A DNA stretch of 64,000 nucleotides from Phaseolus vulgaris (taxonomy: Eukaryota > Streptophyta > Magnoliopsida > Fabales > Fabaceae), in the NCBI RefSeq assembly GCF_000499845.2, contig NC_023756.2, positions 46,329,947 through 46,393,946 of the forward strand, read 5' to 3'. The number at the start of each line of letters is the position of its first letter. The stretch's first letter is position 1. The position numbers and the translations under genes were made by a program. The notes under the pieces are model-generated. The model searched no databases and was not told where the DNA came from. It worked only from the letters and a program-made list of their open reading frames with translations. This document shows positions 15,001 to 26,520 of this stretch, piece by piece.

Positions 15001-16561
15001 ATGGGGGAGAAAAGCCATGACAATTTGTTTTCGGAAAACCAGTTTTGTTCACCCTCGGTCTGGGACTTACTATGCCTTACTCCTTGGGTATTTTGGTCTG
15101 AAATTTTTATCAAACGTTTTTCACCGTTTCTACCGAATTTTGGCTGAGATTTGAGCCCTAGATTTGTCCCACAGGATTGGAAATAAATTTTTCATTCATC
15201 CCTGACAGGACTGAAAGGAAGGTTCGTTTGTGTGTGAAAATGTTTAATTTTTTTCGTGGACGAATACTCATCCGTTTGACCTGAAATTTGTCAAATTTCA
15301 CCCTACTTTCTGAAATTTTATTCTGGGTCCGTATTGCGCTGAAAAAAATTCACACAAGTACTTTCATATGTTGTTTGCGCCCAGGTAAGGAGGCACGTCC
15401 ATTAAAAAATCACAAAAAGAAGGTACGGGGGAAAAACGCCAGGAGTTTTGTTTTCGGAAAACAAGTTTTGTTCACGACTTACTACGCCTTACTCCTTGGG
15501 TATTTTGGTCTGAAATTTGTACCAGACGTTCGTCACTGTTTCCGTTGAGTTGGGGCTGAGATTTGAGCCCCAGATTCGTCCCACAAGATTAGGAATAAAT
15601 TTTTTATTCATCACTGTCAGTGCTGAAAGGAAGGTTAGTTTTTGTGTGAAAGTGGTTGATTTTTTTCGTCACTGAATACTCATCCGTTTGACCTGAAATT
15701 TGTCGCGTTTTCTCCCAAATTCAGTTCAGATTCTTACGTGGAATTTCAGGAAAAACTATTTCGGGAGGATTTTTCAGAAATTTTGTGCAACCCAAGGCTA
15801 TCCTGTACAAAAACTTGTGAAATTTTGCCCTACTTTCTGCAATTTTATTCCGGGTACGTATTGCGCTGAAAAAATTCACACAACTACTTTTATATGTTGT
15901 TTGCACCCAGGTGAGGAGGCATGTCCATCAACAAATCACAAAATGAAGATACGTGGTAGAAAAGCCAAAATGTTTTGTTTTCGGAAAACCAGTTTTGTTC
16001 AGTCTCGGTCTGGGACTTACTACGCTTTACTCCTTGGGTATTTTGGTCTGAAATTTTTTCCAGACGTTCGTCACTCTGACTGTTGAGTTTTGGCTGTGAT
16101 TTGAGCCCCATATTCGTCCCACAAGATTGTCAATACATATTTTATTCATCACTGCCAAGGCTGAAAGGAAGGTTCGTTTGTTTGCAAAACTGTTTAATTT
16201 TTTTTATGGGTGAATACTCATCTGTTAGATCTAAAAATTTTCGCGTTTAGTCCCAAATTCAGTGGAGATTCTTACGTGGAATTTCAGAAAAAAAAAACTA
16301 TTTCTGGAGGATTTTTCATAAATTTTGTTCAAACCAAGGCTATCCTCTACCAAAAGTAGTGAAATTTCGCCCTCCTTTCTGCAATTTTGATTCGGGTCCG
16401 TATTGTGCTGAAAAAATTCACACAACTACTTTCATATGTTTTTTGCACCCAGGTTTGTATGTACATCCATAAACAAATCACAAAAAGAAGATACGGAGAA
16501 AAAAAGCGAGGAACTTTTGTTTTCGGAAAACAAGTTTTGTTCACTCTCGGTCTGGGACTTA
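1..16561 (+). repeat. Satellite array, monomer about 539 bp, direct orientation
   Basis: The same sequence recurs about every 538-540 bases. The landmark 'tttcatatgttg' or a close variant falls near 107, 647, 1186, 1725 and 2264 and continues to about 16432, giving roughly 30 monomers. Some are shortened: the distance is only about 388 between 3235 and 3623, and internal deletions occur near 7108, 8408 and 15288. The array is visibly richer in G+C than the rest of the window and keeps many CpG sites. Short open frames exist in many monomers, but in different frames and with different ends, so I treat the array as non-coding. The period is close to that published for the Phaseolus subtelomeric satellite khipu (528 bp), but I cannot confirm identity from memory. 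Confidence 0.95.
9540..14150 (+). repeat. Satellite subfamily block with two-monomer higher-order structure
   Basis: Monomers here share diagnostic variants absent from most flanking monomers: 'caccctcggtctggg' instead of 'cactctcggtctggg', 'taccgaaacttgtg' instead of 'taccaaaacttgtg', 'tttctgaaatttta' instead of 'tttctgcaatttta', 'cgtgggcgaatac' and 'cacaggattgg'. Within it, the variant 'cacccaaagaaggaggc' (or cacccaatgaagg) appears near 9555, 10631 and 11708, about 1077 bases or two monomers apart. The alternate monomers near 10094, 11171 and 12248 mostly read as the common form with 'gtaagga'. This indicates a local dimeric higher-order repeat and recent homogenisation. Confidence 0.75.
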
Positions 16562-18162
16562 CCTGGAATACCCAAGGAATAACGCGTAGAAAGTCCCAAA
16601 CCGAGAGTGAACAAAACTGGTTTTCCGAAAACAAAACGTCCTGGTTTTTCTTTCCCGTATCTTCTTTTTGTGATTTTTTTATGGACGTTCCTCCTTACTT
16701 GGGTGCAAACAACATATGGAAGTACTTGTGTGAATTTTTTCAGCGCAATACGAACACGGAATAAAATTGCAGAAAGTAGGGCGAAATTTCACAAGTTTTG
16801 GTAGAGGAGAGCCTTGGTTTGCACAAAATTTCTGAAAAATCCTCCCGAAATAGTTTCCTCCTGAAATTCAACGTAAAAATATTCACTGAATTTGGGTCAA
16901 AACGCGACAAATTTAAGGTCAAACGGATGAGTATTCACCCACGAAAAAAATCAAACAGTTTCGCACACAAACGAACCTTCCTTTCAGCCCTGGCAGTGAT
17001 GAATAAAATATTTATTGCCAATCTTGTGGGACAAATCTGGTGGTGAAATATCAGCCAAAACTCAATAGACACAGTGACGAACGTCTGGTAAAAATTTCAG
17101 ACCAAAATACCCAAGGATTAAGGCGTAGTAAGTCCCAGATCGAGAATGAACAAATCTGGTTTTCCCTAAAACAAAACGTCTTGGCTTTTCTTCCCCGTAT
17201 GTTCTTTTTGTGAATTGTTTATTGACGTGCCTCCTTATCTGGGTGCAAGTAACATATGAAAGTGCTTGTGTGAATATTATAAGCGCAATACGGACTCGGA
17301 ATAAAATTGCAGAAAGTAGGGCGAAATTTCACAAGTTTTGGTAGAGGATAGCCTTGGTTTGCACAAAATTTCTGAAAAATCCTCCAGAAATTTTTTTTCC
17401 TAACATTCTACATAAGAATCTCCACTGAATTTGGGAAAAAACGCGACAAATTTAAGGCCAAACGGATGAGTATTCACCCACGAAAAAAATCAAACAGTTT
17501 CGCACACAAACAAACCTTCCTTTCAGCCCTAGCAGTGATGAATAAAAAATTTATTGCGAATCTTGTGGGATGAATTTGGGGCTCAAATCTCAGCCAAAAC
17601 TCAACAAACACAGTGACGAACGTCTGGTAATAATTTCAGACAAAAATACCCAAGGAGTAAGGCGTAGTAAGTCTCAGACTGAGAGTGAAAAAAACTGGTT
17701 TTTCGTAAACAAAACGTTCTGGCTTTTCTTCCCCGTATCTTCTTTTTGGGTTTTGTTTATGGACGTGCCTCCTTACTTGGGTGCAAACAACATATGGAAG
17801 TACTTGTGTGAATTTTTTTAGCGCCATACGGAACCCGGAATAAAATTGCAGAAAGTAGGGCGAAATTTCACAAATTTTGGTAGAGGATAGCCTTGGTTTG
17901 CACAAAATTCCTGAAAAATCCTCCCGAAATAGTTTTTTCCTAAAATTCCACGTAAGAATCTCCACTGAATTTTTGACAAAAGGCGACAAATTTCAGGTGA
18001 AACGAATGAGTATTCACCAACGAAAAAAATCAAACAGTTTCGCAGACAAACGAATCTTCCTTTCAGCCCTGACAGTGATGAATAAAAAATTTATTGCAAA
18101 TCTTGTGAGACGAATTTGGGGCTCAAATCTCAGCCAAAACTCAACAGACACAGTGACGAACG
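16562..18162 (-). repeat. Satellite array, inverted orientation (about three monomers)
   Basis: From about 16565 to 18162 the satellite reads as the reverse complement of the preceding array. For example 'aagtcccaaaccgagagtga' at 16589 is the reverse of the 'cactctcggtctgggactt' form just before 16562. Reverse landmarks (catatg at about 16713, 17254 and 17791) keep the 539-base spacing. The last monomer stops inside 'cagtgacgaacgt' near 18162, and P450-flanking sequence follows at once. Confidence 0.92.
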
Positions 18163-18408
18163 TGTTGTCTTTTTGTACCATTAACACCACAACAATTAGA
18201 GCAATGGGTTTAGTTTGTAATGATACGTTGGCAACTCACATTTTTTATATAATCACATTACAACTCTCAATACTATTATTTTAATACTTTTTCATATCAT
18301 TTAATTCCAAACTTACCCTTTATTATATACATATATATTTATTTCTAAATCTATCACATCAAGAGTTGTATACAACTCTAACGATTGTCAAAGTATCATT
18401 TTCCGGGT

Positions 18409-20442
18409 TTAATCCATTCCAACTTCACCTGTTAGGCGATAAGTTGGCACAGCTAGCAAATGCTTACTCCTTGGCATTGTGAGACCAAATTTCTCAGTCA
18501 TGTCCAACTCATCAGGGGACATGCCTGATGGAAGTTCCCAATTGAAGCAATGAACCAATTGAGCAAGAACAATCTTAACAGTGGCTAGACCCAAATGAAT
18601 CCCAGGACACCCTCTACGACCAGAACCAAATGGTATGAGTCTAAAGTCAAATCCTTTTATGTCCACATTGTTGTTGGTAAATCTTTCAGGATAAAACATT
18701 TCAGCATTATCTGACCAAACTTTAGGATCTCTCCCCAGAGCCCATGCATTCACTATCAACCTTGAATTTTTCTTTATAAAATAACCATCTATAGTAACAT
18801 CTTCTCTACACTCACGAGGTACTAGCAAAGGTACAACAGGGTACAATCTTAGTGTCTCCTTCACCACTAAGTCCAAATAAGGCAATTTTTCCATATCAGT
18901 CTCTTCCACCTTTCTTTTCATTCCCACTACACTTTCCAACTCATCTTGAACTTTCTTCATCACCCTTGGATGCTTTAAGAGTTCTGACATCGCCCACTCA
19001 ACCGTTATGGAAGATGTGTTAATTCCTGTAATAATCATAGTCATCACGACAGCCTTGATATGCGTTCTTTCAACCACAGGACCATGTTCATCGTGAGGAT
19101 CCATGGGTTGATGTATAAGTGCAAGGAGTATGTCCACAAAGTCCTTTTGGCCTTTATCTTCTTTATCAGAATATTGTTCATGGTCTCTGATAATTTGCTC
19201 CAAGACTACGTCAAATGATTTGCTCACTTTCTTTAATCGTCTTACTAGTCCCTGATATAACAATGATTGAATTAATATCTCATGGTTTAAGGGTAAAATC
19301 ATAAGTCATAAATAAATAAGTGAATGAAATGAAAGTTACATCCGAAAATTAAATCAAATTGTTAGTTTGGACGAACTTCCTAGTATGAATTTTTATTCAG
19401 CATAGGTTTTGTCCTTCAAAGACAATCTTGTTTAGGACACTACTACTTAAGGAATTAATATCTTTTAACCAATGTTTTTTCATATTCATAGATGATAGAC
19501 CTCAAGATCAAATTTCTTACCACATGATTAAAGAACAATGTTATATGTCAATTATGTTACACTGTGCTGGTAGAAGAAGCTTGAATTGTTTAATTCTAAG
19601 GACAATATAATTTAACCATCAAAATAACAATAAAATCTAAACTATGAAAGATCATTAACAAAATATGCAACACGACTACATGTTCAGAATAAAAAGTAAT
19701 ATGATACAGGACATGCCAAGTGTTTACAATATCTAGTAGCATTTCATACCTGAAGATCAAACATACGTAGCCAAGGTAAATAATCTGCAACATTGAAAGT
19801 TCCTACCAAGTCCAATAGTTCACGAACAAGGTTCTTTACATCAAATCTATCGTCCTTACTGCAACCAAAGATCATTTTAAATGTGACATTCTCGATGATA
19901 TTCCCTGCAGTATCACTAAGATCTATAACCTCACGCGATGATGCTATTTTCTGGAGAAACCTAACAAACTCTGCCAACTGCTCATTTCTCAAAGGAGAAA
20001 ACATCTCAACTTTTGATGCAATCAGAAGTTGTACTGTGCACAGTTTCCTCATGATGCGCCAGTAGGGACCATTCTCAGAGAATATTAAGCCCTTGCCACC
20101 ATAGGAAATAGAGTTGGATGAGATGCTTTTAGACCTAAAAGCAAAAGTAATGTCATGGGTCTTGAGGAATAGTTCGGCTATTTCAGGTGAGGATATCACA
20201 ATGGTTGGAACTTGTCCTAGCTTTAAGGACATTATAGGTCCATAAAATGCTGCAAGGGATTGAAGGGTGTGGTGTGGTAGTTTCCCTAGCATGTGGAGAT
20301 GACCAATAATTGGTAGGGTGTTGGGACCTGGTGGATGTTTTCCATGATCTTGGCCTTGTTTTGGTTTTAACACAACAATTGATAAGATAAATATGAATAT
20401 CACAAAGAGTATTGTAGGAATAGTTAATGCTTGAGGTAACAT
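18409..20442 (-). CDS. CYP736A: Cytochrome P450 gene 1, CYP736A-like, two exons
   Basis: A membrane-bound P450 monooxygenase, expected on the ER with a P450 reductase; substrate unknown. Exon 1 is 20442-19750 (231 codons) and exon 2 is 19251-18409 (280 codons plus stop), total 511 residues, normal for plant A-type P450s. The 498-bp intron is GT-AG, phase 0. Visible parts in order: hydrophobic N-terminal anchor (about residues 5-25), PPGP hinge, helix-C WRIMRK, K-helix ETLR, PERF, and heme loop FGSGRRGCPG with the cysteine ligand. Odd points: the I-helix reads TGINTS where gene 2 has AGIDTS, so the usual acidic residue is Asn, and the FASRP motif after helix B is FAFRS. The frame is intact, yet these changes may alter or weaken catalysis. 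Family call CYP736A is from remembered resemblance to soybean proteins; CYP71 clan is safer. Confidence 0.9.
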
Positions 20443-20485
20443 TTCTAATTTTTCTTTATTAAAAATGGAGAATGTTTGGAGTATT

Positions 20486-20494
20486 CCTTATATG
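20486..20494 (-). promoter_or_regulatory. Probable TATA box of P450 gene 1
   Basis: On the minus strand the sequence reads CATATAAGG, 44-52 bases upstream of the start codon at 20442. The same box sits at the same distance in gene 2 (31846-31854). The position matches the TATA spacing seen in genes 3 and 5, although the box itself differs. Transcription start is not known. Confidence 0.45.
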
Positions 20495-21931
20495 ATCTTA
20501 AGGTAATCAAGGCTTTGTCAAGTCATGGACATAATTTCCTGCTACAAAAGAGATATGGGTGATTGCAGAGTGAATGATGGCTTGGAACGTTAAAATAGAA
20601 TAGAAAGCAAATTTATACTTCATGCAATCAATAAATCATACTTGTTAAACGAAAATTCGATGATTCAGGTCTTGAATTGATTCACGTTTTGTAGAATTTA
20701 TGCAACAACCCATACAACCAAATTATAAACATATATATTTTACATTATAAACATATAGAAAGATAAGTTATTGAAATTATGATAAATGTACAATTCAAGC
20801 ATATATTAATGCAGCATTATTTTTTGAAACTCTATCTAATCCATTTCAAAACTTTAGATCAACATGTACACCTAAGTTCAAATGGATGCAAAATAAAGAA
20901 TAACAAACTGAAGTCTAGGAAAACTTGTTTAAGTATGTACTAGAAAGACTAACATATGACTCGTACCAAACATTTTTTTATCTACACTCAAGTCTCAACT
21001 TCAAAAGTTAAAGTAAGTTTATTGTATAAATCACCTTATGCTTACAAATGTGTCTCATACAAAAACTTTTCTTCAATTTTTTACTACTTAATATCTTAAT
21101 TTACATAATTTGACTTTATCAGTGAAACAAATGTATCTCTTTTCTTTTCAAACATAAATTTGTTTACTTATTATTACAAAATCAATATATCATCTCACCT
21201 ATGTGGTCTCAAATCATCCAATCTAATCATAACATGTATCAATTTAATGTATTTTCATATAATTATTTAAATGCAAGCTTAAATAGACTAAATATTACAA
21301 AAATAAAAACACATATATATATATATAATGTCACACAAATCAATTTGAACTTAAATATACTTTTTACTCTATTCACACATGATTGAGCAAGTTATTTTTA
21401 ATTGTATCTTACTGTAAGACATCATTATTCTCTGAGTCTGATTAGCAAGTACATGAAAAACCCTATTAAGTTACCTTTGTTGAAAGATTTTTTTTTCTAT
21501 TTTCAAGAAACTCGTAATTTTGGGGTATTTTACAAAAAAAAAGACAAAAATATTCATTTGATTGGATTTATCGACAATTTTGCAGGTGATCTAGATGATA
21601 AACAAACACGTATCATTATTATTTCATGATCTTCTAAGGATGCTTATTGTTTTGTAATGTGCATATTTTAAAAGGTTATACCAAATATAGAAATCAAATG
21701 TAGAAAGAGAAAATTTGCTAAAGAGATTAAATATCTCAACCCAAACATGAAAACACCTTTCTTTCCATAAAAAATTAAATAGCTTGACAAATGACAGATT
21801 AAAATCAATATCACATGGGTTGGGGCCAGATTCTTGTGCTGCCAGCCAAAAAGTGATCCTACACAAACATTTTTATTTTAAAATAACACTAAAAAAAATT
21901 ATTAAATAAAAATTAATTTTATAAATTAAAA

Positions 21932-22201
21932 ATAATTAGTTATTATATTAAATAAATTAGATAATAATTTTAAAATTAAAAAATTATTATTTTTTAAATT
22001 AATTTCTATTATTAATAAATAATTTTTAAATTGATATCTAATTAGTTATCAAGTTTTAATTATTAATTTTAAATTTAATAAAAAAAACTTTGATACTAAT
22101 TTAAAAATAATTTATAAATAATAAAAATTAATTTAAAAATTAATAACTTTTTTAATTTCTAAAATAATATCTAATAAACAGTAAATATAATAACTAATTA
22201 T
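21932..22201. mobile_element. AT-rich fold-back (MITE-like) element, copy 1
   Basis: The ends carry a perfect 16-base inverted repeat, 'ataattagttattata' at 21932-21947 and its reverse complement at 22186-22201. The interior is almost pure A+T with further self-complementary stretches. A diverged equivalent lies in the duplicate at about 33174-33588, so the insertion predates the segmental duplication. No target-site duplication was recognised. Related internal motifs occur near 38.82-39.0 kb. Confidence 0.5.
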
Positions 22202-22769
22202 TTTTTTTTGTTTTTATTTAAACATACTAACTTTCTGAAACTCTTGATATAATTACTAACAATTTTAAGTTAAAACTATTATTACTATAATCTCTAACAG
22301 AATTAAAAAGATTAAGAGATCTTATAATTTTAACTATCTTAGTAATTAATGTGTACACCTAAAAAATCTGTAGAAAATGGGATAAAAGATTAGGGCAGTT
22401 ACTTACTTAGTGGGATTTGGTAGCTGCAGAATAAACTATAATTTTCTTTTATACTATTGTTGAAGAATAGATACAAAATGAATATTCTGGTCATATTTTT
22501 TTGATAGATTTATAAATTCACATGTCTGCAACTTGCTTTTTCTTTATCTGGTGTAGGTAGAACTGTTCATAAGAAAAACTGGTTCTGAAATAGAGTATGA
22601 ATAAACAACACAGTTTTTGAAGTTACAGTGATTCAAGAAATCAGGTGTAAAATTAAGACTTTAGAGTCTCCCATATTCCATAAACACATTGAACAAGACA
22701 ACATAACAAACTTTTGAGACAACAACAGCAATACTCAAAAGATGAAAAATAAAAATAGAATGAGAGAGA

Positions 22770-22870
22770 GGTACCTTAGTTTGTGATGGTGTGGATCCAA
22801 TGAAGAGAAATGAGTTGTGTTGGAAACTTCTGCAGAGAGAATGCAGATAAAGAAGATCTGAGGAAAAGAA
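22770..22870 (-). other. Conserved leader-like segment upstream of gene 1
   Basis: On the minus strand this is a C+T/A-rich, less AT-extreme stretch ending in 'aaactaag' followed by 'gtacctctctctcattc', which resembles a 5' leader exon with a splice donor. It is nearly identical at 34380-34480 in copy 2. No downstream exon that would use it is visible except the distant P450 (about 2.3 kb away), whose own TATA box makes that unlikely. It may be the first exon of a lost gene, or a plain non-coding remnant. Confidence 0.25.
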
Positions 22871-24179
22871 AAGTTAGAAGATGAAACAAGTAAAGCAGAA
22901 GTACATTAATGTGTGGTTGAATGAAAGAAAGAAAGAAGTACTTGTTTGGTGTGCATGAAAGTGAAGTGATTTTGGAATTTAGTTTTTATGGATAAATGGA
23001 AAGATTGACTTTGTACTTCATATCTCCCTTAATGCTTCTTTATCTTTCTAATGTCTTATACAAAGAGACCAACTTCTATGCCAACAATTATACTTTGGAT
23101 ATTTGTGTATTTGGATTCTGTCTACAAATATGAGGACAAGTATCTTTAGATCACAAACTCCATACTCATTTAAAAGTTGTGCTATTAATGATGATTTCTA
23201 AATTGTTTCATGATATTTCAGTTGGTTGTGTGATGTTAACTGTGTTGTATTTAAATTTGTAAAACAACGATTTCTTATATATTATATAAAATTTTAAATT
23301 TAGATATGATTTAATTTCGGTATCATTTTAGTTATAATCAAATAATATTCATTCATTTTTGTATTATATATATTTATTTATTTATTTATTTAGAGATATA
23401 GTTTAAATATTATCTTAAATAAAAGATATTATATGATTTGATAGAAATATATTTTATCAAACATTATTTATTATTAAATATAATTCTTTTCTTATTGTTA
23501 GATATTTTCTTCATTATAAATAAGAATGAAAAGAATGTTGCCGACAGTTTAATATGCAGTGAATGCTCTTCTTAACAAGACTCCAATTGTTTTGGTGCAA
23601 GCAATATTAACACACACAAAATTTTAAAAATAAAAAATTTTTAAAAATATATATAAAATGGACCTCGCCACTTATTAAATATTTATACTCAATTCACTAT
23701 CTATTCTTGAAAGATTAAGTACTTTCACTCCGATTCCTCTTTGATTGTTAAAAAAACTCTCAATGAATTCATTAAGAATTTTACATTCACTTGTAACCAA
23801 TCTAAACTCAACTCAAGAGGTTAAGAAAATAAAATTCTTAAAAAAATTTAAAAAGTTTAAAGACAAATTAGAAAAGCAAAATAAAAGAATAGGTTAAATC
23901 AAAGAAAGTAAAAATGTGACAAGAATGTAAATATGACAAAGAGAAAAACACTTTTGAAAGACAAGATAATCTAAATAATATATTTAGAATTACCACTAGA
24001 AATATAAAACAAAGTAAATAAGCTAACAATTAATCTTCAATAAACAATAATTTTCTGATAATTTAATTCAAGACTAAATCTCATAACTAAAATAAAAAAT
24101 AGAACAAAGTGAATGAGAGAAATCTTACACGATCCTCTGAAATCTTGTGTGAGTTTTGCAGCCACATATTTGAATTCCA

Positions 24180-25640
24180 AAAATCAAAGGCATGTTTCTG
24201 TCTCTACTTCACGTGGTGTCAGAATTCAAAGTCTATTTCAATTGTACGAATTTTAAAATGCAAATTAACATCCATTTTAATTTTTTTGAATTTTTTATTA
24301 ATAATATAAATTATTTATATATATATATATTTTAATATATTTTAGTTTAATTTTTTAATAATATTTTTTTATGTGATAGTAGTCATGTTCATAGAAATAC
24401 CGGTAATACCCAAGATCAGAGTTTTTATAAAAAAAATTAGCATTGCAATTGAATTCAACTATTTATTTCTTAAAACGGTGTAATTACATTTGTTATTTCT
24501 TAAAATAAAAAAAAATTTAAAATTGCAAACATACTAAAAATTAAGATTTAAGTGGAAATTGATATAATTCAAGTTATATATATAAGAAGACTTCAGTTTA
24601 ATATAAAATAAAGATAAAATCATATATAACAACTTACCCAATTTTAGAATAATTTTTCTTCACAATTAAGAAAATATGAAATAAAATTACGCCATTTTGC
24701 AATAAAAACCTAATTCAAAACTTGGTTCCCTTATCAAAATTTCTCAAATGTAAGGATGTGCATTTTCCTTCCTCCAATTTCAACTAAATTTGCTTTTTGC
24801 ACCAACAAAACTCATGCTCACCAATTGGTTCAAAGGAATTCTGTTTATGCACTGAATCCTAAATTTTGAATTAAACAACAATTTTTTCAAATTAATTGCA
24901 TAAACAATCAAATAATTTCAAATTAATTTTTATTTGCATAATAATATCTAACATAAATATTTTTATAAAAAGAAAAACTAATTTCAATCATTCCAGTTCA
25001 ATAAACAAAAATTTATTAAAACAAAATACAATAAGTACAGCTGAAAAAGCTCAAAGCTCAATAATAATTAAAGAGTTTGTTATTTATTTTATTCATGTAT
25101 TTCACATATAGAAAAATATAAAAAATATTAAGTATTAACAATATCTTAATTTTATTTTTTAAATCTATATAATAAATAAATATATTTTTATCTTTTATGT
25201 AAAAGATATTTAAAAAATTATAATTTTTTAAAATGAAGAGTGTTGTGTGATAGTGAAATATGTTATCAGTCTTTTCACTCAGATCCCTGTTTGAATCAAA
25301 GGCATCTTTCTCTCTATCTATGCTTCACCACGTGGTGTCAGAATTTCAAAGTCAATTTCAATTGCACTAATTTCACAATGCAAATTCTCTTTAATTAATT
25401 ATTACACCCAAAGCATTCCAACTGAATTCAACCTTTTTTTTATCAAAAACGATATAATTTCATTTGATATTTTTTAAAATGAAAAAAAATCTAAAATTAA
25501 GTTGTACATACTTCCATTTAAATGAAATTTTATATAATTAGATAATAAGTATGATTTCAATTTAATATAAAATAAAAATAAAGTTGTATAGATTAAGTAA
25601 TATGATTCAATTTAATAACCTTTTTCTTATTTTCATTCAC
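24180..25640. repeat. Diverged tandem duplication in copy-1 upstream region
   Basis: The stretch around 24186-24660 (starting 'aatcaaaggcatgtttctgt') reappears around 25297-25620 (starting 'aatcaaaggcatctttctct'), about 1.1 kb later, with many substitutions. The same pair is found in copy 2 at about 36485-37000 and 37665-37985, so the tandem duplication is older than the segmental one. No coding sequence is evident. Confidence 0.6.
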
Positions 25641-25726
25641 TTTTAACTTTTTTTTCTTAATTCAAATAACTTAATTTTTATATTTAGTTTATCTCATCAT
25701 TTCTTTAATCTTTTCACATGTGAATG

Positions 25727-26520
25727 TTTTTTTTATCAGCAATAAAAATTTAATAACTAGAATCACTTTAGGGATGGTTCAACCCTTATACATACTTATA
25801 AAATATAGTACATCTTCTCAGACACCCAACTAACACGGGACAAAAATCAAAACTAATATAACACTACAAACCCAGTAGAAACATACTCCAAACTTATCAA
25901 GGAACATCAAAACAACAAACCTTAACCACCTATATCAACAACCAACCCACCATCCCACAAAACCACCATCCAACAAAATAAAGATACCTACCAACCTAAA
26001 TAAAAACAGACAACTTATATAGAATTCAAACAAGATAAAGGGGCAAGACATCAATCAGAGAAAGAGAAGCAAGCAGAGGAGATTTTAGAAGTTATCGAAG
26101 ACCAAGCTTTCAATTGAGTCAAAATGAAAATTCATAATGATCACCACACCACCTTTAAATATGACATTGTTCTTATGACTCCAAATCTCTCTAACCATCG
26201 AGATCCACACACTTTGCAGAACAGAGTTGAAAGGCTTAGGTGCATTACAAAACTGCATGAAATGAGCAATAGGATCAATGGGAGCAACCGACGACACTCC
26301 TAACCATGAGAAACATTGAACCCAAATAAGTCAAACAATTCTACAGTCAAAAAGTAAATGACTAAACAAAAAACAATACCATCAACCACCACACCGCGTT
26401 GTGTCAAATTAACTTTAGTAGCAATCTTGTTTTCCAGCACCATCCATGTCAAAACCTGGGTCGTAGGCAAAGCCTTAATGCTCCAAAAAAAAGTTGTACA
26501 AACTCGACAATACCCCATCG
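25727..26520 (-). mobile_element. 5'-truncated LINE with zf-RVT/3' end, decayed
   Basis: This is present in copy 1 and absent from the matching position of copy 2 (about 38097-38115). It is flanked by an imperfect duplication of about 17 bases: 'cttttcacatgtgaatg' at 25710-25726 and 'cttttacatgtgaaagtg' at 26521-26538. On the minus strand it ends in a short A tract. Minus-strand translation gives LINE-type C-terminal sequence: KALPTTQVLTW...NLTQRGVVV, resembling the zinc-binding reverse-transcriptase domain, followed after a stop by WLGVSSVAPIDP and REIWSHKNNVIFKGG. It is non-autonomous: the whole upstream polymerase region is missing. Confidence 0.85.

Noticed and set aside
1..18162. Centromere protein B-type box or telomere repeats in the satellite
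   Set aside because: I looked for the CENP-B box pattern and for TTTAGGG runs and found neither.
562..18284. Dozens of 60-170 codon open frames in the satellite array
   Set aside because: They occur in several frames and both strands of the same monomer, begin and end at variable mutations and show no protein motif. They are by-products of a low-stop repeat.
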